From JACMLX01 sp040384325 (GTDB taxonomy: Bacteria; Gemmatimonadota; Gemmatimonadetes; Gemmatimonadales; Gemmatimonadaceae), in contig JAZKJL010000004.1 in NCBI GenBank assembly GCA_040384325.1, forward strand, positions 248,001 to 312,000: DNA of 64,000 nt. The letters run 5' to 3'. A model generated the notes under the pieces. It was given only the letters and a program-made list of their open reading frames with translations. It did no database searches and had not been told where the DNA came from. The translations under genes were made by a program, and so were the position numbers. This document shows, one piece after another, positions 17,072 through 25,619 of the stretch (its first letter is position 1; each line of letters begins with the position of its first letter).

Positions 17072-18463
17072 ATGCGCGCGATGGCCGACCAGGTCGTCGC
17101 CCGCTGTGTGGATCACATCACGACATTGCCGCAGCAGCCGCTCTACGGCATCGATGACGCCGAGGCGGTGTGTCGGAGCCTGCGCGAGCCGTCACCCGAC
17201 AGGGGCAGCGCGCTCGAACCGTTGCTCGACACGCTGTTCGACACCTGCATCCCGCAGTCGTTCAACACGCCTTCACCTGGCTACCTCGCCTACATCCCCG
17301 GCGGCGGCCTGTTTCCGGCGGCGTTGGCCGACTTCATCGCCGACACCACCAATCGCTACACAGGCATCTGGCAGGCGGCACCGGCACTGGTGCAGCTGGA
17401 GGCCAACGCGCTCGACTGGCTGCGCGAGTGGATGGGGTTTCCCGAGACCACACGCGGCGTGTTCACCGCTGGTGGTTCGATGGCCACCTTCAACGCCGTG
17501 CTCTGCGCGCGCGAGCGGTATCTCGGTGCCGACATCCGTCGTGGTGTGCTGTACACCTCCGACCAGGCGCACCACTGCGTGATCAAATCGGCGAAGCTGG
17601 CCGGCATCATGCCCGATCGCGTGCGATCCATCCCCAGTGACAGCGCCTTCCACCTGCCGTTGCCCGCGTTGCGTGAGGCGATCGCGCAGGATCGGCGCGC
17701 TGGCCTGCTGCCGTTCATGGTGGTGTCGAATGCCGGTACCACCAACACCGGCGCGGTGGATCCGCTGGATGCGATCGCCGACATCTGCGACGGTGAAGAC
17801 CTGTGGCATCACGTGGACGGTGCCTACGGCGCCTTCTTCCAGCTCTGTGACGAGACGCGTGGCGTGCTGCGCGGACTCGAACGCGCCGACTCGCTGACAC
17901 TCGATCCGCACAAGGGTTTGTTCCTTCCGTATGGCACCGGTGCGTTGCTGGTGCGCGACGGTGCACGGCTGCGCGCGGCGCACGAGGCCACCGCGGATTA
18001 CCTGCCGGAGATGCCGAGTCCCGCCGAGTTCTACGATCCCAGCCAGCATGGGCCCGACCTCTCGCGCGGATTTCCGGGCCTTCGCTTGTGGTTGACGATC
18101 AAGCTGTATGGCGCCGATGCGTTCCGTGCCGCCCTGACCGAGAAGCGGCAGCTGACGCTGGATGCCGCGGAGCGCGTGGCGCGCCTGCCGCATGTGGTGA
18201 TGGATGCAGCACCGGAACTGTCACTGTTTCCGTTTCATCTCAGCTGGCCCGGCGCCACGCTGGCGGAGGAGGATGCGGCCACGCGCGAGCTGATGGTCGC
18301 GACCTCGAAACGTGGGCGGGTGATGATCAGCGGCGCGGTGGCTGGCGGTCGATATGTGGGTCGCGTCTGCGTGCTTAGCTTCCGCACGCACGCGCAGCAG
18401 ATCGATCACCTGATCGAGGACATGGCGGCGGCAATCCACGACGTGGTCGGGAGAATGTCATGA
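17072..18463 (+). CDS. PLP-dependent group II decarboxylase (aromatic-L-amino-acid decarboxylase-like)
   Basis: 463 aa from ATG 17072. The PLP lysine is Lys281 in DPHKGLFLPYGTG. HVDGAYGAFF supplies the Asp that binds the PLP ring nitrogen, and SNAGTTNTGAVDPL and TSDQAHHCVIKSA are typical of the family. Such enzymes decarboxylate aromatic amino acids, 2,4-diaminobutyrate or glutamate, and the sequence does not decide which. Start problem: homologues usually begin about seven residues before the conserved EYS..EM, which is upstream of 17072. The only SD-like site there, GGGAG at 17032-17036, sits before ATT 17042. A GTG at 16904 is in frame but overlaps the HEAT gene by 46 nt. The stop overlaps the next start by 4 nt. 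Confidence 0.85.
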   Translation: MRAMADQVVARCVDHITTLPQQPLYGIDDAEAVCRSLREPSPDRGSALEPLLDTLFDTCIPQSFNTPSPGYLAYIPGGGLFPAALADFIADTTNRYTGIWQAAPALVQLEANALDWLREWMGFPETTRGVFTAGGSMATFNAVLCARERYLGADIRRGVLYTSDQAHHCVIKSAKLAGIMPDRVRSIPSDSAFHLPLPALREAIAQDRRAGLLPFMVVSNAGTTNTGAVDPLDAIADICDGEDLWHHVDGAYGAFFQLCDETRGVLRGLERADSLTLDPHKGLFLPYGTGALLVRDGARLRAAHEATADYLPEMPSPAEFYDPSQHGPDLSRGFPGLRLWLTIKLYGADAFRAALTEKRQLTLDAAERVARLPHVVMDAAPELSLFPFHLSWPGATLAEEDAATRELMVATSKRGRVMISGAVAGGRYVGRVCVLSFRTHAQQIDHLIEDMAAAIHDVVGRMS

Positions 18464-19935
18464 AGAAGCTGCTGCTGGTGGTGCTGGCGGCGCTGGTCGT
18501 GCTCCTCGGCGTGATGGTGACGCGCACCATGATGGTGCCCGCGCCGGCGGCACCGGCGGTGGCCAGTGCGGTGGTGAGTGTGGACGAGGCGACGGCTGCG
18601 GCGCGCCTCTCGGGGGCAGTGAAGTTCGCCACCGTGTCCTACGCCTCCGGTGCCCCGATCGACACGGCGGCGTTCCTCGGTTTCCACGAGTTCCTGCAGA
18701 CGTCGTTCCCGCGGGTGCACGCCACGCTGCGACGCGAGACGGTGGCCGGGCTCAGTCTCGTCTACACCTGGACCGGCACCGACTCGACCGCGGCGCCGGT
18801 GGTGCTGATGGGCCACATGGACGTGGTGCCTGTGACGGAGCAGAACCTGAAGGAATGGACCCACGGGCCATTTTCCGGCGACGTGGCCGACGGCTACGTG
18901 TGGGGCCGTGGCACGATGGACGACAAGGTGACGGTGCTGGCGGTGCTGGAGGCGGTGGAGCACATGCTGTCACGCGGGCAGCGACCGGCGCGCACGGTGT
19001 ACCTCACGTTCGGTCACGACGAGGAAGTGGGCGGACGGTTCGGCGCGCGTGCAATCGTGGACACGCTGGTGGCGCGCGGCGTGAAGCCGGCGCTGGTGAT
19101 CGACGAGGGCGGCGTGATGACGGCGGGTGCGGTGCCCGGCGTGGCCGGCATGGCGGCGGTGGTCGGCGTCGCGGAGAAGGGCTACCTCTCGCTGCGACTT
19201 ACGGCCACGGCGCAGGGTGGGCATTCGTCGATGCCCACCGATCGCACGGCCGTCGGAGCACTGAGCCGCGCCATCGCGGCGCTGGAGGCGAACCCGTTTC
19301 CGTCCACGCTCGACGGCCCGGCGCGCGGCATGATCGAGGCGATGGCGCCGTACCTGCCCTTCAGCCGCAAGCTGGTGTTCGCGAACCTCTGGCTCACCGA
19401 GCCGGTGGTGCGGTCGGTGCTGGCGAAGACGCCGTCCACCGCGGCGATGATCCACACCACCACCTCGCCGACGATGCTGACGGCCGGCATCAAGGACAAC
19501 GTGTTGCCGCCCGAGGCCTCCGCGGTGGTGAACTTCCGCATCCGTCCCGGTGAGACGCAGCAGTCGGTGATCGTGCGGGTGACGGAGGTGATCGCCGACA
19601 CGCTGGTGCGCGTGGCGCCGACCGACAGCGCGCGCGTGGACCCGTCGCCGGTGTCGGACGCGAACGGTGCGGCCTTCCGGCTGATCGCGAGCACGGTGCG
19701 TGGCATGGTGCCCGGCCAGTCGGTGCCGGTGCTGCCGTACCTGGTGGTCGGTGGCACCGATGCCAAGTACTGGGGACCGCACTCGAGCAACGTGTTCCGC
19801 TTCCTCGCCGTGCCGCTCGAGGCAGGCGACCTGTCGCGCATTCACGGTGTGAACGAGCGGATGTCGGTGAAGGGGTATGCGACGGCGGTGACCTTCTTCG
19901 CGCAGCTGCTGTCGACGCTCGACCAGTTGCCGTGA
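18460..19935 (+). CDS. M20 family metallopeptidase (carboxypeptidase/PM20D1-like)
   Basis: 491 aa. The N-terminal membrane anchor or uncleaved signal is about residues 2-20 (KKLLLVVLAALVVLLGVMV). The di-zinc site is clear: GHMDVV (His119, Asp121), WGRGTMDDK (bridging Asp) and GHDEEVGG (catalytic Glu and ligand Glu). The dimerisation domain (about 235-350) and the final His segment (YWGPHSSNVFRF) follow. Members hydrolyse or form N-acyl amino acids or dipeptides. The start overlaps the decarboxylase stop (ATGA) and the stop overlaps the following gene, so the three are translated as a unit. The export signal suggests periplasmic or membrane-side action. Confidence 0.9.
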   Translation: MKKLLLVVLAALVVLLGVMVTRTMMVPAPAAPAVASAVVSVDEATAAARLSGAVKFATVSYASGAPIDTAAFLGFHEFLQTSFPRVHATLRRETVAGLSLVYTWTGTDSTAAPVVLMGHMDVVPVTEQNLKEWTHGPFSGDVADGYVWGRGTMDDKVTVLAVLEAVEHMLSRGQRPARTVYLTFGHDEEVGGRFGARAIVDTLVARGVKPALVIDEGGVMTAGAVPGVAGMAAVVGVAEKGYLSLRLTATAQGGHSSMPTDRTAVGALSRAIAALEANPFPSTLDGPARGMIEAMAPYLPFSRKLVFANLWLTEPVVRSVLAKTPSTAAMIHTTTSPTMLTAGIKDNVLPPEASAVVNFRIRPGETQQSVIVRVTEVIADTLVRVAPTDSARVDPSPVSDANGAAFRLIASTVRGMVPGQSVPVLPYLVVGGTDAKYWGPHSSNVFRFLAVPLEAGDLSRIHGVNERMSVKGYATAVTFFAQLLSTLDQLP

Positions 19936-20600
19936 AGCCGGTTGAGACGCTCGCCACGACCACGGCGCCGGACGGCGCGGTGGTCACGCTGTACCGGCAC
20001 GACGGCGCCTACCTGATGGTGGTTGACGGCGTGGAGCTGATGTCCACGCGCCGGACGCACTCCGAGGTGCAGCTGGCCGCCTTGGCATGTGCCGCGCTCA
20101 AGGACAAAGCCACCGTCTCGGTGCTGATCGGCGGCCTCGGGTTCGGCGCCACGCTGCGCGCGGCCCTGGATCTGCTGGCTGCCGACGCGCGCGTGGTGGT
20201 GGCGGAGATCATGCAGGAAGTGATCGACTGGAACCTGCGCCCTGACTGGGCACTGGCCGGCGACGCGATGTCTGACCCGCGCGTGGTGATGCGGCGTGCC
20301 GACGTGATCGACGTCCTGCGTGAGAACGTCGGTGCGTTCGATGCCATCATGCTCGACGTGGACAACGGCGCCGAGAGCTTCACCACCGGCAGCAACAAGA
20401 AGCTCTACGGCGAGAAGGGCATCCGTCAGGCTGCCGCCGCGCTGAAGCCCGGCGGCACACTCGCCTACTGGTCCGTCGATTCGGAGAACGCCTTCGTGCG
20501 TGCCCTGAAGCGCGAAGGCCTGACGACCGCCGTGCACAAAGCTCGCTCGCACGCCACGTCGGGTGGATACAACTGCATCATCCTCGCACGGCCATCCTGA
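19932..20600 (+). CDS. Spermidine synthase-like methyltransferase-fold protein
   Basis: 222 aa, GTG start inside GTGA, overlapping the M20 stop by 4 nt. A Rossmann fold with VLIGGLGFGATLRAAL (glycine loop), VVVAEIMQEVIDW (acidic residue after strand 2) and FDAIMLDVDNG (Asp after strand 4) resembles the catalytic core of spermidine/spermine synthases. It lacks their usual N-terminal beta-hairpin domain and is shorter than SpeE (about 280 aa). It may be an aminopropyltransferase or an unrelated SAM-dependent enzyme. Following an amino-acid decarboxylase and an amidohydrolase, an amine-modifying role is plausible (inference). Confidence 0.75.
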   Translation: MKPVETLATTTAPDGAVVTLYRHDGAYLMVVDGVELMSTRRTHSEVQLAALACAALKDKATVSVLIGGLGFGATLRAALDLLAADARVVVAEIMQEVIDWNLRPDWALAGDAMSDPRVVMRRADVIDVLRENVGAFDAIMLDVDNGAESFTTGSNKKLYGEKGIRQAAAALKPGGTLAYWSVDSENAFVRALKREGLTTAVHKARSHATSGGYNCIILARPS

Positions 20601-20645
20601 CGATCCGAGATCGTTCGAAGAGAACTCCAAGCCAAACTGCGCACG

Positions 20646-20855
20646 GCTTGATCGCAGAACCGCACAGCCGCAGAACCGCACGGCCGCAGAAGGGCAAGAG
20701 CGGTTGTTGGTAAGTGCGGCGTCATGACGCTGGTAGGTTACAACGTGCGCGGAGCCAACATCAGAACCGATGCTTGCGCACGCGACGATCGCGGCTCCAC
20801 ACGATGACCTTCTGCGGCTGTTCAGTTCTGCGGCTGTTCCCTTCTGCGATCAAGC
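20646..20855. repeat. Imperfect inverted-repeat element in a convergent gap
   Basis: The arm at 20646-20693 and the reverse complement of 20808-20855 agree at 42 of 48 bases. Each arm contains repeats of a GCAGAACCGCACRGCC-like unit and starts GCTTGATCGCAGAA. A spacer of 114 nt lies between the arms and shows no ORF. A small hairpin ACGATC-CGA-GATCGT (20600-20614) sits on the stop of the gene upstream. The element fills the gap between two convergent genes. It could be a MITE-like or REP-like repeat or a bidirectional terminator. Confidence 0.7.
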
Positions 20856-20897
20856 TCTTGCAGTCCTCGCCAGCAGCAAGAAGACTGCGACTGGACG

Positions 20898-22388
20898 TCA
20901 GGGTACGATCCTGGCCCGGTTCCGCATCAGCGCCTCGATCTCGGCGATCTCCCGCGGAACGTTGCTGATCCGCTCGGTGCCCTTCTCGGTCACGATGTAA
21001 TCGTCCTCGATGCGGACGCCGGTGTTCTGGAAGCGCAGCACCGCGGGCCGGACCTTGGCGATGAAGGCGCGGTTGCGTGGCGTGTCGGGCAGGGCGTCGA
21101 GCATCGCGGTGCTGACGTAGATCCCCGGCTCGATCGTGAACGCATCGCCCACCTGAAAGCTGCGATTGCCGCTGTAGAACTGCGCCGGATCGTGCACGGC
21201 CAGGCCGATGCCGTGGCTGATGCCGTGGATCATCCAGAACATCGACTGCCGGCAAGAGCGCGGGGCGTTGGTGCAGTCGGTGCGCCACGGCATGTCGATC
21301 TGCGCATCGACGCTCTCGATCAGGCCCAGCGCCGCCAGGCCGCGTGCGCGGACGTCCTCGGAGCTGTCCTGGGCAGCGATGGACGACATGCCGACCTTCG
21401 AGTTCCGCTCCGCCGCCAGCTGCGCGTCCAGCACCAGCTGGTACATCAAGCGCTGCTCGGGGGTGAAGGTGCCGCTGACCGGGATCGAGCGCGTGATGTC
21501 GGCCGCGTAGCCCTCGTACTCGGTGGCGGCGTCGATGACCACCAGGTCACCGGGCTTGAGGTCACCGCGATTGCGCATGTAATGCAGTTGTGTGCCGCGG
21601 ATGCCGCCACCCACGATCGAGCCGTACGCCGGCCGGGCACCACCGCCGCGCGTGAACTCGTACTCGATGGCCGCCTGCAGTTCGTACTCCTTCGTCGGCT
21701 GCGAGAGGCGCATCGCGGCGCGGTGGCCTTCGGAGCTGATCTCGGCAGCCTTGCGGAGCAGCGCCAGTTCGGCCGCCGACTTCTTCGCCCGCACCTGGTA
21801 GAGGTACGGGTGCGCGTCGCGCATCGTGATCTGTGGATGCGCGGCCGCGAACCGCCGCTCCCAGAGCTGGCCTCGGGTGCTGGAGTCCTGCGTCGCGAAG
21901 TCGGCGGCGGCGAAATCGCGAACGGTGAATACCGTCTTCACGCCCGCCGCCAGTGAGTCGATCACTTGCTCGATGACCCCTGCCGACCGAGCGCGCATGG
22001 CCAGCGTGCGCTCCACCTCGAGCGAGTCGGGCCGCTTGCCGTAGTAGAACGCCTGGCGAGCGCCGGCCGCGGTGATGAACAGCGTGGACTGTGCCTTGCC
22101 CCCGCGGACTACCATCACCAGCGCGGCATCGGGTTCGTTGTAGTTGGTGAGGTAGCGGAAGTCGGGGAGCTGGAAGAACGGCCCGAAGTCCGACACCGGT
22201 GTCCGGCCGCCGAACGCCACCAGCAGCCCATCGCCCAGCTTCGCGGCCAGGGAGTCGCGCCGCGCGGTGTATTCAGCCTGGGGGATCTGCGCGGTGACGG
22301 CGCTCGAGGTGCCGAGCATCGCCAGCGCAACGAGAGTGGCGTGCACGGCGTTGACCAGACGGCGATTGGCAGACACGAAAGACGACAT
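20898..22388 (-). CDS. Secreted M24B aminopeptidase P (Xaa-Pro aminopeptidase) family protein
   Basis: 496 aa from ATG 22388 (an upstream GTG at 22445 is less likely). Signal peptide about residues 10-34 (VHATLVALAMLGTSSAVTAQ). The pita-bread catalytic domain follows an N-terminal creatinase-like domain. The metal ligands are all seen: Asp in VVIDAATEYEGYAAD and in AADITRSIPVSG, His in HGISHGIGLAVHD, Glu in FTIEPGIYV and Glu in RIEDDYIVTEKG. The enzyme should remove N-terminal residues before proline. It is divergent from the penicillin-acylase gene with a 158-nt shared upstream region. It ends 42 nt after the inverted-repeat element. Confidence 0.9.
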   Translation of the reverse strand: MSSFVSANRRLVNAVHATLVALAMLGTSSAVTAQIPQAEYTARRDSLAAKLGDGLLVAFGGRTPVSDFGPFFQLPDFRYLTNYNEPDAALVMVVRGGKAQSTLFITAAGARQAFYYGKRPDSLEVERTLAMRARSAGVIEQVIDSLAAGVKTVFTVRDFAAADFATQDSSTRGQLWERRFAAAHPQITMRDAHPYLYQVRAKKSAAELALLRKAAEISSEGHRAAMRLSQPTKEYELQAAIEYEFTRGGGARPAYGSIVGGGIRGTQLHYMRNRGDLKPGDLVVIDAATEYEGYAADITRSIPVSGTFTPEQRLMYQLVLDAQLAAERNSKVGMSSIAAQDSSEDVRARGLAALGLIESVDAQIDMPWRTDCTNAPRSCRQSMFWMIHGISHGIGLAVHDPAQFYSGNRSFQVGDAFTIEPGIYVSTAMLDALPDTPRNRAFIAKVRPAVLRFQNTGVRIEDDYIVTEKGTERISNVPREIAEIEALMRNRARIVP

Positions 22389-22546
22389 CGGGGCCCTGGC
22401 TGACGGTGAAGGATGTCTGCGAAACGTGCCGGGAGGCGATCCCACGCGAAAGGGTGCCTTCAGACCAGCTACCCCGACGGTTGCAGAACGGCCGTCACGT
22501 GGCGAGCATCCCCGCTGGACAACTCTCCCGCTTTGACGAGGCCTGC

Positions 22547-24778
22547 ATGCGAAAGACCGCCCTGCTCCTGTTCCTGACGTTCACCGCCTGCTCCGGCCGC
22601 GATGCCGCACCGTCCGGCGGTGCCGGTACCGGCGCTGCGACCAGCACTGCCGTGAAGGGGTGGGAGGAGCAGGCGGCGCGCATCACGATCATCCGCGATG
22701 ACTGGGGCGTGCCGCACGTCTACGGCAAGACCGACGCCGATGCCGTCTTCGGGATGATCTACGCGCAGGCCGAGGACGACTTCAATCGCATCGAGATGAA
22801 CTATCTCACATCACTCGGCCGGCTGGCCGAGGCGGAAGGTGAGAAGGAACTGTGGCGGGACCTGCGGCAGCACCTGTTCATCGACGCCGACGACCTGAAG
22901 GCGAAGTTCGCCGGCGCCGAGCCATGGCTGAAGACGCTCTGCACCGCCTGGGCCGACGGCCTGAATTACTACCTGCACATGCACCCGGAGACGAAGCCGA
23001 AGGTCCTGGCCACGTTCGAGCCGTGGATGGCGCTGTCGTTCAGCGAGGGGAGCATCGGTGGGGACATCGAGGACGTGTCACTGCGCGAACTGCGGGCATT
23101 CTACGACTCCGCCGCGCCGGCGCCGAAGGTGGCCAGCGCCCTTGACCTCGAGCGCCGCCGCGAGCGCTTCGCACCGCAGCACGAGCCGACCGGCTCCAAC
23201 GGCTTCGCCATCGCGCCGCAGAACACCGCCGGCAAGCATGCGCTGCTGCTGATCAACCCGCACACCTCGTTCTTCTTCCGCGAAGAGGCACAGATGGTGA
23301 GTGAGGAAGGACTGAATGCGTACGGTGCCGCCACCTGGGGCCAGTTCTTCATCTATCAGGGCTTCAACGAGAACGCCGGCTGGATGCACACCTCCAGCGG
23401 TGCCGACGTGATCGACGAGTTCGCCGAGACCGTGACGCCGAAGGACGGCGGCTACGTGTACACCATGGGTGGTGCCGAACAGCCGGTGGTGGCGCGCACG
23501 GTGCGGCTCGCCGTGAAGGGCGACGCCGGCATGAACACGCGCGAGTTCACCGTCTACGCGACCCAGCACGGCCCGGTGGTGCGCAAGGCTGACGGCAAGT
23601 GGATCAGCGTCACGCTGATGCAGGAGCCGGTGAAGGCGCTGACGCAGTCGTTCATGCGGACCAAGGCGAAGAACTACAAGGAGTTCCGCGCCACGATGGA
23701 GCTTCACACCAACTCGTCGAACAACACCATCTTCGCCGACCGCGAAGGGAACATCGCCTACTTCCACGCCAACCACGTGCCGAAGCGCGATCCGAAGTTC
23801 GACTGGGACAAGCCGGTGGACGGCAGCCTCGCGGCCACCACGCATCAGGGTGTGCATTCGCTCGACGAAAGCCCGAACGTGCTGAACCCGGCCACCGGCT
23901 GGATCCAGAACACCAACAACTGGCCCTACTCGGTCTCCGGTAGCGCCAGCCCGAAGCGCTCGGCGTATCCGAACTACATGGAGCGCTACACCGAGAATCC
24001 GCGCGGCGTGCACGCCATGCGCGTGCTGGACGGCAAGAAGGACTTCACGCTCGAGTCGCTGCGGGATGCCGCGTACGACAGCTACCTGCCGGCCTTCGCC
24101 GACCTGGTGCCGCTGGTGGTGAAGGCGTACGACGGGATGCCGATGAACGATCCGCTGCGCGCACGGTTGAACGAGCAGGTCTCGACGCTGCGCAGCTGGG
24201 ACTACCGCTGGGGTGCGCAGTCGGTGGCGACCACGCTGGCCGTCTGGTGGGGACAGGAGATGGTGCGTGCCGCGCGCGCCGATAGCGACACCGAAGACCT
24301 GTCGGTGTACGAGTACATGGCGCGGAAGCTGACGCCGACGCAGAAGCTGCAGATGCTGGCGGCCGCGTCCGACACGTTGACGGCGAGCTTCGGCACCTGG
24401 AAGACGTTCTGGGGCGACGTCAATCGCTTCCAGCGTCGGACCGGCGACATCGTGCAGCCGTTCAGCGATGCCTCGCCAAGCATCCCGGTGCCATTCGCCT
24501 CGGCGCAGTGGGGCTCGCTGGCCTCGTTCGGTGCACGGACCTATCCCGGCACGAAGAAGTTGTACGGCACCAGCGGCAACAGCTTCGTGGCGGTGGTGGA
24601 GTTCGGCGACAGCGTCCGCGCGAAGGCCGTGACTGCCGGTGGCGTCAACGGCAACCCGGGATCGAAGCACTTCAACGACCAGGGCGAGCGGTATGCGAAC
24701 GGCGCGCTACGCGATGTGTACTTCTACCGTCCACAGCTCACCGGACACACCGAGCGGACCTACCAGCCCGGCAAGTGA
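22547..24778 (+). CDS. Penicillin acylase family lipoprotein (Ntn hydrolase)
   Basis: 743 aa from ATG 22547. The N-terminus RKTALLLFLTFTAC is signal-like with a Cys at residue 15, so an outer-membrane lipoprotein is likely. The order is that of penicillin/AHL acylases: alpha part with DDWGVPHVYGKTDADAVFGM, a spacer, then the self-cleavage site at EPTGSNGFAI, where Ser217 becomes the N-terminal nucleophile of the beta chain. NPHTSFF and HTSSGADVIDEFAE follow in the beta chain. Substrates of this family include beta-lactams, N-acyl homoserine lactones and cyclic lipopeptides, and the sequence does not tell which. Length is normal for the family (about 750-850 aa). Confidence 0.9.
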   Translation: MRKTALLLFLTFTACSGRDAAPSGGAGTGAATSTAVKGWEEQAARITIIRDDWGVPHVYGKTDADAVFGMIYAQAEDDFNRIEMNYLTSLGRLAEAEGEKELWRDLRQHLFIDADDLKAKFAGAEPWLKTLCTAWADGLNYYLHMHPETKPKVLATFEPWMALSFSEGSIGGDIEDVSLRELRAFYDSAAPAPKVASALDLERRRERFAPQHEPTGSNGFAIAPQNTAGKHALLLINPHTSFFFREEAQMVSEEGLNAYGAATWGQFFIYQGFNENAGWMHTSSGADVIDEFAETVTPKDGGYVYTMGGAEQPVVARTVRLAVKGDAGMNTREFTVYATQHGPVVRKADGKWISVTLMQEPVKALTQSFMRTKAKNYKEFRATMELHTNSSNNTIFADREGNIAYFHANHVPKRDPKFDWDKPVDGSLAATTHQGVHSLDESPNVLNPATGWIQNTNNWPYSVSGSASPKRSAYPNYMERYTENPRGVHAMRVLDGKKDFTLESLRDAAYDSYLPAFADLVPLVVKAYDGMPMNDPLRARLNEQVSTLRSWDYRWGAQSVATTLAVWWGQEMVRAARADSDTEDLSVYEYMARKLTPTQKLQMLAAASDTLTASFGTWKTFWGDVNRFQRRTGDIVQPFSDASPSIPVPFASAQWGSLASFGARTYPGTKKLYGTSGNSFVAVVEFGDSVRAKAVTAGGVNGNPGSKHFNDQGERYANGALRDVYFYRPQLTGHTERTYQPGK

Positions 24779-24833
24779 CGCCTGTCATGATCAGGAGTTC
24801 GTCGATGACACCACGACTCGTGAGCCGCGACGC

Positions 24834-25619
24834 ATGACGGTTCCCGCCGTCAGCGAACTGCTCGACCTCCACGGCCGAGTCGCGCTGGTGACCGGTGCCT
24901 CGGGCGGCATCGGGCGCGTGATCGCGCAGCGGCTGGCCGATGCCGGCGCAGCGGTGGCGGTGCATTACCGCAGCGGGGCTGAGCGTGCCGAGTCCACGGC
25001 GGATGCGATCCGCGCCGCCGGTGGACAGGCGATGGCGATCGGTGCCGATATCGCCGACGCCGTGTCGTGCGGGGCGATGTTCGACGCCGTCACCAGCGCA
25101 CTCGGGCCGGTGGACATCCTCGTCAACAACGCCGCCGATCAGGGCGTGGCGGGCTTGGCGGACCTGTCGCTGCAGGATTGGCAGGCGATGATGGCCACCA
25201 ACCTCGATGGCATCTTCCTCACGACGCAACTCGCCGCGGCATCGATGATCGCGCGCGGCGCCAGCGGGGCGATCGTGAACATCATCTCGATCGAGGGACA
25301 CACGCCGGCCGACGGACATGGCCACTACGCCACGTCGAAGGCCGGCCAGCTGATGTTCACCAAGGCGTCGGCGCTCGAGTACGGCCGCAGCGGCATCCGC
25401 GTGAACTCGGTATCGCCTGGCCTGATCGATCGACCCGGACTGGCGGAGGACTGGCCGCCGGGCGTGCAGCGCTGGACGAGCGTCGTGCCGCTGGCCCGAC
25501 TCGGCCAACCGGAAGACGTGGCCGATGCGGTGCTGTTCCTCGCGTCACCCGCGTCGCGGTGGATCACCGGCGCCGACCTGCTGGTGGACGGCGGCATCAG
25601 CACTCGCCCGCGATGGTGA
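24834..25619 (+). CDS. SDR family oxidoreductase
   Basis: 261 aa from ATG 24834. Classical short-chain dehydrogenase: cofactor loop TGASGGIG (20-27), ILVNNAADQG, catalytic Ser152, Tyr165 and Lys169 in YATSK, and the C-terminal DLLVDGG. The length fits the family (about 250 aa). The absence of an acidic residue after strand 2, where HYRSGAERAE is found, suggests NADP(H). The substrate is unknown. The stop overlaps the start of the MBL gene by 7 nt, so the two are expressed together. Confidence 0.9.
   Translation: MTVPAVSELLDLHGRVALVTGASGGIGRVIAQRLADAGAAVAVHYRSGAERAESTADAIRAAGGQAMAIGADIADAVSCGAMFDAVTSALGPVDILVNNAADQGVAGLADLSLQDWQAMMATNLDGIFLTTQLAAASMIARGASGAIVNIISIEGHTPADGHGHYATSKAGQLMFTKASALEYGRSGIRVNSVSPGLIDRPGLAEDWPPGVQRWTSVVPLARLGQPEDVADAVLFLASPASRWITGADLLVDGGISTRPRW

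Noticed and set aside
20646..20855. Insertion sequence
   Set aside because: Inverted arms are present, but there is no transposase frame in the 114-nt interior and no target duplication was seen.
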